From: Candidatus Lambdaproteobacteria bacterium RIFOXYD2_FULL_56_26
GTDB lineage: Bacteria; SAR324; XYD2-FULL-50-16
DNA length: 36,780 bases
Reading direction: 5' to 3'
NCBI GenBank assembly: GCA_001783715.1
Contig: MFNF01000019.1
Location: 1-36,780, forward strand
Of the stretch, positions 29,990 to 36,780 are shown piece by piece; the stretch's first letter is position 1; every line of letters begins with the position of its first letter. Position numbers and translations under genes: made by a program. Under the pieces are notes generated by a model. That model saw only the letters and a program-made list of their open reading frames with translations. It ran no database searches and was not told the DNA's origin.

Positions 29990-31680
29990 CCATGAGAAAG
30001 GGGACCCAAATCATCCTGGAGGCGATCAAGGCCCAGGGCATCAAACAGGTGTTTGGTTATCCCGGCGGCTGTGTGATCCCTTTGTTTGATGAGTTTTTGA
30101 ACTACCCGGAGGTCCAAATGGTCCGGGTGCGGCACGAACAGGCTGCCGCCCATGCCGCCGACGGCTATGCCAGGGCAAGCGGGAAATGCTCGGTGGTGAT
30201 CGTCACCTCCGGTCCGGGGGCGACCAACACCATCACCGGAATCGCCACTGCCGCCATGGACTCGATCCCCATGGTGATCCTGACCGGGCAGGTACGGACC
30301 CCGATCATCGGCACTGATGCCTTCCAGGAAACCAATGTGATCGGGGTGACCCGGCCAGTGACCAAACACAACTATCTGGTCAAGTCGGTCCATGAACTGC
30401 CCGAAATCTTGACCGAGGCCTTTTTTATCGCCACCACTGGCCGCCCCGGCCCTGTGGTGGTGGACATTCCGGTGGATGTTCAGACCCACATGAGTGAGGT
30501 GGAGTTCCCCAAAGGGGTGGAGATCCCTGGTTACGAATTGCCCCAACCCATTGAGGTTGAGCGTATTGAGGCGGCTTGGGAGATGATCGAAGCTTCTTGC
30601 CGTCCGGTGATCTACGCTGGCGGTGGGCTCAACCTTTGCTTGGGCAGCGAAGCCTTGGTCCGGTTCGCAGAGACCACCGGCATTCCGATCACCACGACCC
30701 TGCTTGGCCAAGGTGCCATTCCCAGGGGACACAAGTTGGCCTTGGGGATGCTGGGGATGCACGGCGAATATGTGGCCAACTATGCCATGACCCGTGCCGA
30801 TTTGGTGATCGTTCTGGGGGCGAGGTTTGACGACCGGGTGACCGGAAAGGTGGAGACCTTTTTGGCCCAGGCCAAGATCATCCATGTGGACATTGATCCA
30901 AGCGTAATCAATAAAATCAAAGATGTTGACTTAGGCATGGTGGGGGACCTCAAGGACGCTTTGGCCCAATGGACCGCCAAGGCCAAAGCCCTCGATACCA
31001 AGGCGTGGCTTTCGGAGCTTGCGGAGGTGGAAGCCAAGCACCCCTTGCCCAACTACGATGGGTTGGACACCGCCGATGGCAAGTTGCGTCCAGAATTTGT
31101 GATTCGTCAGTTCTCTGAAATTACCCAGGGGGAAGCGTTGGTGGTCTCCGATGTGGGGCAGCACCAGATGTTCATCGCCCAGCACTTCGCCTTCAAACAC
31201 CCCAGGACCCATTTGACCTCCGGTGGCCTAGGGACCATGGGATTTTCGTTGCCCGCTGCCATCGGTGCGGCTTTTTCCAAGCCCCAATGGCCGGTGATCA
31301 GTTTTTCGGGAGACGGTGGATTCCAGATGAACATCCAAGAGTTGGCCACGGTCAAGGCCTACAACCTGCCTATCTTGATTGTGATTTTTAACAACGCCAA
31401 TTTGGGTATGGTCAAACAGTGGCAGGACCTCTTCTGGCAGAGTCGCTACGCTGGCACGATCTTCGAGGAAAGCCCGGATTTCCTGAAAATCGCCGAAGGT
31501 TATGGCCTTCCGGGGGTGCGGATCGGGAAAAAAGAGGAAGTAGCCCCGGCGATCAAAAAGGCCCTGGAGGTCAAAGGCCCGCTGGTGTTGGAATTCATGT
31601 TGGAATCCGACACCTGTGTTTATCCGATGATCCCTGCCGGTAAGGAATTTAAGGACCTGATTGAAGGGGCGGCAACATGA
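29986..31680 (+). CDS. ilvB: Acetolactate synthase large subunit
   Basis: 564 aa from ATG 29986 (ATGA overlap; ATG 29992 is also possible). Catalyses condensation of pyruvate to 2-acetolactate (or with 2-oxobutyrate), the first step of Val/Leu/Ile synthesis, with ThDP, Mg and FAD. ThDP-activating E51 in RVRHEQAAAHAADGYA, central FAD domain (about 190-330), C-terminal GDGGFQMNIQEL with the Mg/ThDP motif and FNNANLGMVKQWQDLFW. Full length. Its stop overlaps the regulatory subunit start by 4 bp. Confidence 0.97.
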   Translation: MTMRKGTQIILEAIKAQGIKQVFGYPGGCVIPLFDEFLNYPEVQMVRVRHEQAAAHAADGYARASGKCSVVIVTSGPGATNTITGIATAAMDSIPMVILTGQVRTPIIGTDAFQETNVIGVTRPVTKHNYLVKSVHELPEILTEAFFIATTGRPGPVVVDIPVDVQTHMSEVEFPKGVEIPGYELPQPIEVERIEAAWEMIEASCRPVIYAGGGLNLCLGSEALVRFAETTGIPITTTLLGQGAIPRGHKLALGMLGMHGEYVANYAMTRADLVIVLGARFDDRVTGKVETFLAQAKIIHVDIDPSVINKIKDVDLGMVGDLKDALAQWTAKAKALDTKAWLSELAEVEAKHPLPNYDGLDTADGKLRPEFVIRQFSEITQGEALVVSDVGQHQMFIAQHFAFKHPRTHLTSGGLGTMGFSLPAAIGAAFSKPQWPVISFSGDGGFQMNIQELATVKAYNLPILIVIFNNANLGMVKQWQDLFWQSRYAGTIFEESPDFLKIAEGYGLPGVRIGKKEEVAPAIKKALEVKGPLVLEFMLESDTCVYPMIPAGKEFKDLIEGAAT

Positions 31681-32147
31681 AACACCTGATTTCGATCCAG
31701 GTCAAAGACCGGTTCGGCACCCTGGCCAGGGTGGTAGAGATGTTTACCTCCAGGGGTTACAACCTGGATTCGGTTTGCACTGGAGAGAGCGAAGTCCCCG
31801 GAGTCCACAAGATCACCTTGGGGACCAGCGGGGACGACAAGAAAATCAAACAAATCCTAAAGCTCTTGAAGAACATCGTTTATGTTTATAAGGTGACCCA
31901 TCTGGAGCCGGAACAGAGCTTCAGCGCCGAATTGATGTTGGTCAAGATCAAGGCCCCCGAGACTTTACGGAGCAAGGCCTTGGAATTGATCCAGTCTTTG
32001 GGGGGAGAGGTGCTGGAAATAAACCATCTGGCCCTGACCTTTCAGATCACCGGCAGCGCTTCCAAATTGGACGGCGCTACCGAAGTATTCCGGGAATTTG
32101 AGATCCTAGAATTGGCCCGCACCGGCGAGGCCGCAATCCACAAGTAG
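31677..32147 (+). CDS. ilvN: Acetolactate synthase small (regulatory) subunit
   Basis: 156 aa. An N-terminal ACT domain ([34 protein letters not shown]) gives valine feedback inhibition. The C-terminal domain (about 80-156) activates the catalytic subunit. The length is typical of the IlvH/IlvN form in non-enteric bacteria. Overlaps ilvB by ATGA. Confidence 0.95.
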   Translation: MKHLISIQVKDRFGTLARVVEMFTSRGYNLDSVCTGESEVPGVHKITLGTSGDDKKIKQILKLLKNIVYVYKVTHLEPEQSFSAELMLVKIKAPETLRSKALELIQSLGGEVLEINHLALTFQITGSASKLDGATEVFREFEILELARTGEAAIHK

Positions 32148-32178
32148 CCAACCACAACCGATTGAACCTAAGGTACCG

Positions 32179-33174
32179 ATGAAATTACCGATCTTTTACG
32201 ACAAAGACGCAAACCTGAGCCTCCTTAACGGCAAAACCCTGGCCGTGATCGGTTACGGCAGCCAGGGCCATGCCCATGCCCAAAACCTGAAGGATTCGGG
32301 CATGAAAGTAGTGGTTGGCTTGCGCAAGGACTCCAAGTCTTGGGCGGATGCCGAAAAAGCGGGGCTGAAGGTAATGACTACCGCCGAGGCCGCTGCTGCC
32401 GGGGACATCATCATGATCTTGGCTCCCGACCAATCCCAAGGGGACATCTACCGCAACGACATTGCCCCCAACCTCAAGCCGGGCAACGTGCTGGCGTTTG
32501 GCCACGGCTTTAACATCGTTTACAAACAGATCGTCCCGCCCGCCGATGTGGACGTGATCATGATCGCCCCCAAAGGGCCAGGGCACTTGGTTCGCCGAGT
32601 GTTTACCGAAGGCAGCGGGGTGCCTTGTCTGATCGCCATTCACCAAAACGCCAGCGGCAAGGCCCAGGACATTGCCTTGGCTTGGGCCCAAGGGATCGGC
32701 GGAACCAAAACCGGCGTGATCTTGACCAACTTCAAAGACGAAACCGAGACCGACCTTTTTGGGGAACAGGCAGTTTTGTGCGGCGGGATCAGCGAGTTGA
32801 TCCGGGCCGGGTTTGAAACCTTGGTGGAAGCAGGTTATCCGCCGGAAATCGCTTACTTTGAGTGTCTGCACGAAACCAAGTTGATCGTGGACCTGATCTT
32901 TGAAGGCGGGATCAACAAGATGAACTGGTCGGTTTCTGAAACCGCCGAGTACGGCGGCCTTTTGCGTGGCCCTGAAGTGATCGGCAAAGAAAGCCGGGCA
33001 GCGATGAAAAATGTGTTGGCCGAAGTCCAAAACGGCAAGTTCGCCAACCGCTGGTTGCTGGACAACAAAGTGGGCCAAGCCCACTTCAACGGGATGCGCC
33101 AAGAGTCGGAGAACCACCCGATCGAAAAAATCGGTGCGGAGCTTCGCAAGATGTTTACCTTCATCAAGAAGTAA
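32179..33174 (+). CDS. ilvC: Ketol-acid reductoisomerase (class I)
   Basis: 331 aa, the short class I form. NADPH site [13 protein letters not shown] (25-37), metal-binding Asp/Glu in [12 protein letters not shown] and the C-terminal EC-helix region, and the GHGFNIVY loop. Converts 2-acetolactate to 2,3-dihydroxyisovalerate (Mg, NADPH). 31 bp after ilvN, in the same operon. Confidence 0.97.
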   Translation: MKLPIFYDKDANLSLLNGKTLAVIGYGSQGHAHAQNLKDSGMKVVVGLRKDSKSWADAEKAGLKVMTTAEAAAAGDIIMILAPDQSQGDIYRNDIAPNLKPGNVLAFGHGFNIVYKQIVPPADVDVIMIAPKGPGHLVRRVFTEGSGVPCLIAIHQNASGKAQDIALAWAQGIGGTKTGVILTNFKDETETDLFGEQAVLCGGISELIRAGFETLVEAGYPPEIAYFECLHETKLIVDLIFEGGINKMNWSVSETAEYGGLLRGPEVIGKESRAAMKNVLAEVQNGKFANRWLLDNKVGQAHFNGMRQESENHPIEKIGAELRKMFTFIKK

Positions 33175-33177
33175 ACC

Positions 33178-34539
33178 TTGGCCGACCAGCCCGTCTATTC
33201 GGTTGGTCAACTGACCCAGGAGCTCAAACGGCTCCTGGAGCTTCGTTTTGCCCATCTGGCGGTGAGGGGGGAGATTTCCTCCCTCTCCCGTCCGGGTTCC
33301 GGGCACCAGTACTTTACCCTCAAAGACAGCCAAGCCCAACTTTCCTGCGCCTTTTTTAAGAACTCCGCCGCCCGTTGCCCCTTTGTGCTCGAAGAGGGAA
33401 TGGAGGTGGTCTTGCAGGGAAGGATCAGTCTTTATGAGCCCAGGGGCAGTTACCAGTTGATTGTAGAGTCGGTCCTGCCGGTAGGGGCGGGGGCGCTCCA
33501 GTTGGCCTACGAACAGCTCAAGGCCAAGCTGGAGGCCCAAGGGCTGTTTGACCTTGCCCGAAAAAGGCCTCTGCCCTGGCTGCCCAAGGGAATCGGGATC
33601 ATCACCAGTCCGACCGGGGCGGTGATCCAAGACCTGCTCTCTATCCTGGGTCGCCGTTGTCCTTCGGTGCCGCTGCTGATCTACCCCAGCTTGGTGCAGG
33701 GGGAGACGGCGGCGGCTTCGCTCAAAAGGGGGATTGAGGTGATGGGCCAGCGGGAGGAGCTCGACCTGATCATCCTGGCCCGAGGGGGCGGGTCGTTCGA
33801 AGACCTGTGGGCCTTTAATGACGAGGCCCTGGCCCAGGCGATTTTCCGTTGCCCTTTGCCGGTGGTCAGCGCCGTGGGGCACGAAACGGACTTCACCATT
33901 GCCGATTTTGTGGCCGACCTGCGGGCCCCTACCCCATCGGCGGCAGCGGAGCTGGTGGTGCCCTTGGAAGAGGAGATCCTGGCTAGGCTCAAGGAAACAG
34001 AGCGGCTTTTGGTCCGAGCGGTACGCCGGGCGGTGACCGGCTGGAGACAACGATTGGAGGCCCAGTCCAAACGGCTTCGTAACCCGGCCTGGGTGATTGA
34101 GGCCCAGGCCCAGAGGGTGGACGATTGGACCTTGCGGCTCAAAGGGGCATTGGACCAAAAAATCTTGTCCCAGCAACACCGGTTGGCCCTGTTGGGGGAA
34201 AGGCTGGAAGGGCACAACCCCAAAGCCCAACTGGCCCACCGGACCGAACGGCTGGCGGGGCTGGAAAAGCGGTTGGCCCTGTGGGCCAAGACCGGGGTGA
34301 AGGCTCCGCTGGGCAAGTTGGCGGGGCTCAAGGACCGGTTGCATCTGGCCAGCCCCCTGAGCGCCCTGCGCCGGGGCTATGCCGCCGCCAAGGACCCCCA
34401 AGGACGGCTCTTAAAGTCGGTCACCCAGACCCAGGTGGGCCAAAAGATCCAACTTTTCCTTTCCGATGGCCAAGTCCGGGCGGAGGTTTTGGAAGTTACG
34501 GCCCAAAAAACCGCTTTGCCACCCAACGGGGAAAAGTGA
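33178..34539 (+). CDS. xseA: Exodeoxyribonuclease VII large subunit
   Basis: 453 aa from a TTG start 3 bp after the ilvC stop. No other in-frame start would keep the conserved N terminus YSVGQLTQELKRLLE. OB-fold domain (about 1-100), then the catalytic domain with GIGIITSPTGAVIQDLL, RGGGSFEDLWAFNDE and VSAVGHETDFTIADFVADLRAPTPSAAAEL, followed by the long coiled coil. Degrades ssDNA with XseB, which is not next to it here; xseA and xseB are separate in many genomes. A weak AAGAAG precedes the TTG, so expression probably depends on coupling from ilvC. Confidence 0.95.
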   Translation: MADQPVYSVGQLTQELKRLLELRFAHLAVRGEISSLSRPGSGHQYFTLKDSQAQLSCAFFKNSAARCPFVLEEGMEVVLQGRISLYEPRGSYQLIVESVLPVGAGALQLAYEQLKAKLEAQGLFDLARKRPLPWLPKGIGIITSPTGAVIQDLLSILGRRCPSVPLLIYPSLVQGETAAASLKRGIEVMGQREELDLIILARGGGSFEDLWAFNDEALAQAIFRCPLPVVSAVGHETDFTIADFVADLRAPTPSAAAELVVPLEEEILARLKETERLLVRAVRRAVTGWRQRLEAQSKRLRNPAWVIEAQAQRVDDWTLRLKGALDQKILSQQHRLALLGERLEGHNPKAQLAHRTERLAGLEKRLALWAKTGVKAPLGKLAGLKDRLHLASPLSALRRGYAAAKDPQGRLLKSVTQTQVGQKIQLFLSDGQVRAEVLEVTAQKTALPPNGEK

Positions 34540-34615
34540 GGCAAACATGCCAGATTTTCGCCGCAAAAATATTGTGGCTCCAATAAAAACAGAATTTTGC
34601 AAATGTGCCTCACTT
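34534..34615. repeat. Inverted repeat spanning the xseA stop
   Basis: Perfect 10-bp arms AAGTGAGGCA (34534-34543) and TGCCTCACTT (34606-34615), with nested GCAAAA/TTTTGC and ATTG/CAAT pairs inside, form an 82-bp nested dyad. The left arm contains the xseA TGA. It may act as a processed terminator or stabiliser, or be a small MITE-like element. No T-run follows. Confidence 0.7.
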
Positions 34616-34896
34616 GGGCGAGACAAAAAGCCCTAGTGCCATGCCCGGCACCCCCGGTGGGACAGGTTACCGGAAAAGGTCGCCTTTCCCCAAACCCCTG
34701 CCGGTGGTTTTTAATAGCGCCTCAGGTTTTTTACATTTTGGTGCCTCATTCCCCCTTGGCCTACCGATAGGGGTTGGGGGCGAGATAGGGCTTGCTTTTT
34801 TGTGTCCCGGTGGATATTCTCCTAGGACCCTTAAGCCCCTTTTGGGCTTGTCCAAATTCTGCTCCCTTGGTGGGCGGAAAAAACGGTGAGAACGAT
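34616..34896. other. Intergenic region before accB
   Basis: No credible gene. A short AAGCCC/GGGCTT stem lies at 34831-34847. The accBC promoter is expected here but no consensus pair is clear. GGTGAG at about 34884 serves as the accB SD. Confidence 0.5.
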
Positions 34897-35379
34897 ATGA
34901 ACATAAAGGATTTGAAGGGGATCAAAAGCTTGATCCAGCTGATGGGTGAATCGGACCTTTCCGAGATCACCTTAGAAGAGGACGGAGTCAAGCTGACCCT
35001 CAAGCGTGAAAGATCGGCCCAGGCCCAGCAGATGGTGATGGCCCACCCGATGGCGCAACCCCAGCTGCATTCGGTGTCGGTCAACGTCCCCGCTGCTCCG
35101 GCTCCGGCCTTGAGCGCCGCTGTCTTAGAAGACTCCAGCCTCCATTACATTACCGCCCCCCTGGTCGGAACCTTTTACACCTCCCCCGCCCCCGATGCCG
35201 CCAACTATGTTAAGGTGGGCGACAAGGTCAAAAAAGGCCAGACCCTTTGTATCATCGAAGCGATGAAGTTGATGAACGAGATCGAGTCGGACATTGACGG
35301 GACCCTGGTGGAAGTTTTGATCCCCAACGCCTCGCCCATCGACTTTGGGGCTAAAATCTTCTCCATCCGGCCCGGCTGA
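34897..35379 (+). CDS. accB: Biotin carboxyl carrier protein of acetyl-CoA carboxylase
   Basis: 160 aa from ATG 34897; upstream frames reach further but lack a site and family similarity. The N-terminal helix MNIKDLKGIKSLIQLMGES is standard, followed by a Pro/Ala-rich linker (about 42-80) and the biotinyl domain, with K124 in EAMKLMN as the biotin site. Carries carboxybiotin between AccC and the carboxyltransferase in fatty acid synthesis. 2 bp before accC. Confidence 0.96.
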   Translation: MNIKDLKGIKSLIQLMGESDLSEITLEEDGVKLTLKRERSAQAQQMVMAHPMAQPQLHSVSVNVPAAPAPALSAAVLEDSSLHYITAPLVGTFYTSPAPDAANYVKVGDKVKKGQTLCIIEAMKLMNEIESDIDGTLVEVLIPNASPIDFGAKIFSIRPG

Positions 35380-35381
35380 AC

Positions 35382-36734
35382 ATGACCCGACCGATGTACA
35401 AAAAAATCCTGATTGCCAACCGTGGCGAGATTGCGGTTCGGATCATCAGGGCCTGTAAAGAAATGGGCATCAAGACCGTCTCGGTCCATTCGACCGCCGA
35501 CCGGCACTCCTTGCATGTCAAGCTGGCCGATGAGTCTCTTTGTATCGGCGGCAACAGCTCCGCCGAATCTTACCTCAAGATCCCCCACATCATCGCCGCT
35601 GCCGAGATCACTGGCGCAGAGGCGATCCACCCCGGCTATGGATTTTTGTCGGAAGATGCGGATTTTGTGGAAAAGTGTGAGGCCTCGGGGATCGACTTTA
35701 TCGGCCCCAGCGCCCACGCCTTGGACCAAATGGGCGACAAGATCAACGCCCGTAAAATCGCCGATCAGGCAGGCTGCCCCACCACTCCGGGGACCAAAGA
35801 CGCAATCAAGGATGTCGCCGGGATCAAGGAAGCGGCCCTCCATATCGGCTTCCCGGTTATCATCAAGGCCAGCGCCGGTGGCGGTGGTCGGGGGATGCGG
35901 GTGGTCCACAGCATGGGCGGGTTGGTCAACGCCTTTGAAACCGCCAGGGCCGAAGCCTTCGCCTCTTTTGGGGACGATTCGGTCTTTTTAGAAAAGTTTG
36001 TTGAAAAGCCCCGGCATGTAGAAGTCCAGGTCTTGGGGGACAAACACGGCAACTTGGTTTACCTCTTTGACCGGGACTGTTCAATCCAACGGCGCAACCA
36101 AAAGATCATCGAAGAAGCCCCCGCCCCCGGCCTTTCCAAAGGCCTGCGCAAGCGGATGGGCGAAGCGGCGATCAAGGTGGCCAAGGCGGTGGGTTACTAC
36201 AGTGCGGGGACCATTGAGTTCCTGGTGGACAAGGACGAGAACTTCTACTTTATGGAGATGAACACTAGGCTCCAGGTGGAACACCCGGTCACCGAGATGA
36301 TCACCGGGATCGACTTGGTCCGGGAGATGATCCGCATTTCCGTGGGCGAGCCTCTGGGGTACAAGCAAGAGGACATCAAACAAAAGGGCCACGCCATTGA
36401 ATGCCGGATCAACGCCGAAGACCCGGTCAAGTTTACCCCCAGCCCCGGCTTGATCACTGCTTACCACGCCCCCGGTGGGCTTGGGGTGCGGGTCGATTCG
36501 GCGGCCTTCCAGGGTTGGAATATTCCTCCCTATTACGACTCGATGATCGCCAAGGTGATCACCTTCGGGGACGACCGGGACCGGGCGATCAGGAAGATGA
36601 TCGGGGCTTTGGAGGAATATGTGGTTGAAGGGGTCAAGGTGAACACCCCCTTGCACCTCAATGTGCTGCGAAGCCTGCGCTTCCAAAGCGCCGAACTTTC
36701 CACCGACTTCCTGACCCACTTCATCAAGCCCTAG
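35382..36734 (+). CDS. accC: Biotin carboxylase, acetyl-CoA carboxylase subunit
   Basis: 450 aa, normal length. N-terminal ILIANRGEIAVRIIRACKEMGI, ATP-grasp Gly-rich loop ASAGGGGRGMR, FMEMNTRLQVEHPVTEMITGIDLV and the C-terminal domain EDPVKFTPSPG. Carboxylates biotin on AccB with ATP and bicarbonate. ATG 35382 is used; ATG 35394 is also possible. Forms the conserved accBC operon. Confidence 0.97.
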   Translation: MTRPMYKKILIANRGEIAVRIIRACKEMGIKTVSVHSTADRHSLHVKLADESLCIGGNSSAESYLKIPHIIAAAEITGAEAIHPGYGFLSEDADFVEKCEASGIDFIGPSAHALDQMGDKINARKIADQAGCPTTPGTKDAIKDVAGIKEAALHIGFPVIIKASAGGGGRGMRVVHSMGGLVNAFETARAEAFASFGDDSVFLEKFVEKPRHVEVQVLGDKHGNLVYLFDRDCSIQRRNQKIIEEAPAPGLSKGLRKRMGEAAIKVAKAVGYYSAGTIEFLVDKDENFYFMEMNTRLQVEHPVTEMITGIDLVREMIRISVGEPLGYKQEDIKQKGHAIECRINAEDPVKFTPSPGLITAYHAPGGLGVRVDSAAFQGWNIPPYYDSMIAKVITFGDDRDRAIRKMIGALEEYVVEGVKVNTPLHLNVLRSLRFQSAELSTDFLTHFIKP

Positions 36735-36780
36735 GGCCAGAAAGGGTTGTAGTCGGATTTGCTGACAAAAAAGCCGCTGC
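36731..36780 (-). CDS. Possible 3' end of a minus-strand gene (partial)
   Basis: The minus strand is open from the window edge to a TAG at 36731, ending SGFFVSKSDYNPFWP. It overlaps the accC stop convergently. Only 15 codons are visible, so it is tentative. Confidence 0.3.
   Translation of the reverse strand, partial: SGFFVSKSDYNPFWP

Noticed and set aside
32185-34401. 738-codon open frame antisense to ilvC and xseA
   Set aside because: A product of GC-biased third positions; both sense genes are unmistakable and the antisense protein is Gln/Pro/Gly-rich without domains.
1-36780. CRISPR array, IS transposase or DGR reverse transcriptase
   Set aside because: No regularly spaced repeats, no DDE/IS-type or RT coding sequence found on either strand.

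Overview
The window looks like chromosome from a moderately GC-rich Gram-negative bacterium, probably a proteobacterium in the wide sense (delta/SAR324-like is a guess from gene content). The evidence is lipoproteins with lipoboxes, a tesA-ybbA-ybbP lipid/efflux cluster, CheY, an ilvBNC-xseA operon, accBC, and tRNAs with encoded CCA. It falls into three parts.

(1) 1-14.8 kb is accessory DNA, almost entirely on the minus strand. From 14432 down to 3108 runs a closely packed, often ATGA-overlapping set of genes of a plasmid- or phage-like integrated element: ParA with a small partner, two paralogous winged-helix/replication-type proteins, an AntA-type antirepressor, a DUF2786 protein, two DUF1566 (Lcl_C) proteins, a nucleoside-deoxyribosyltransferase-like protein, small membrane proteins, and an unusual set of exported four-cysteine proteins. 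I read the last group as a diverged, probably non-catalytic staphylococcal-nuclease-like family. The element breaks off inside a 40-codon MT-A70 methyltransferase remnant (3108-3230). Beyond the break (65-2982) lies a more A/T-rich two-gene cassette: a class III nucleotidyl-cyclase-like protein and a protein kinase with fresh tandem repeats. No integrase or reverse transcriptase is visible. The right side of the element abuts a tRNA-Val/tRNA-Asp pair (14819-15030), a plausible attachment site.

(2) 15-26.5 kb is mostly chromosomal housekeeping: cheY with a bidirectional terminator, a large membrane/coiled-coil/Pro-rich protein whose membrane half resembles an element protein, a DJ-1/PfpI protein, a class 3 lipase lipoprotein split by a -1 frameshift at a perfect slippery heptamer, a second CheY-like receiver, and a minus-strand operon DUF362-tesA-ybbA-ybbP-DUF6279 ending in a strong terminator. 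A candidate pseudoknotted small RNA with its own terminator sits upstream of the lipase.

(3) 26.7-36.8 kb is on the plus strand. A two-gene RloA/RloB (AbiL-type) putative anti-phage system (26732-28580) is followed by a core operon: IclR regulator, lipoprotein, ilvB, ilvN, ilvC and xseA, with short overlaps. An intergenic region with a strong inverted repeat follows, then accB-accC for malonyl-CoA synthesis.

The items most worth follow-up are the exported four-cysteine SNase-like family, the kinase/cyclase cassette behind the broken methyltransferase gene, the lipase slippery frameshift, the RloAB system, and the candidate RNA.
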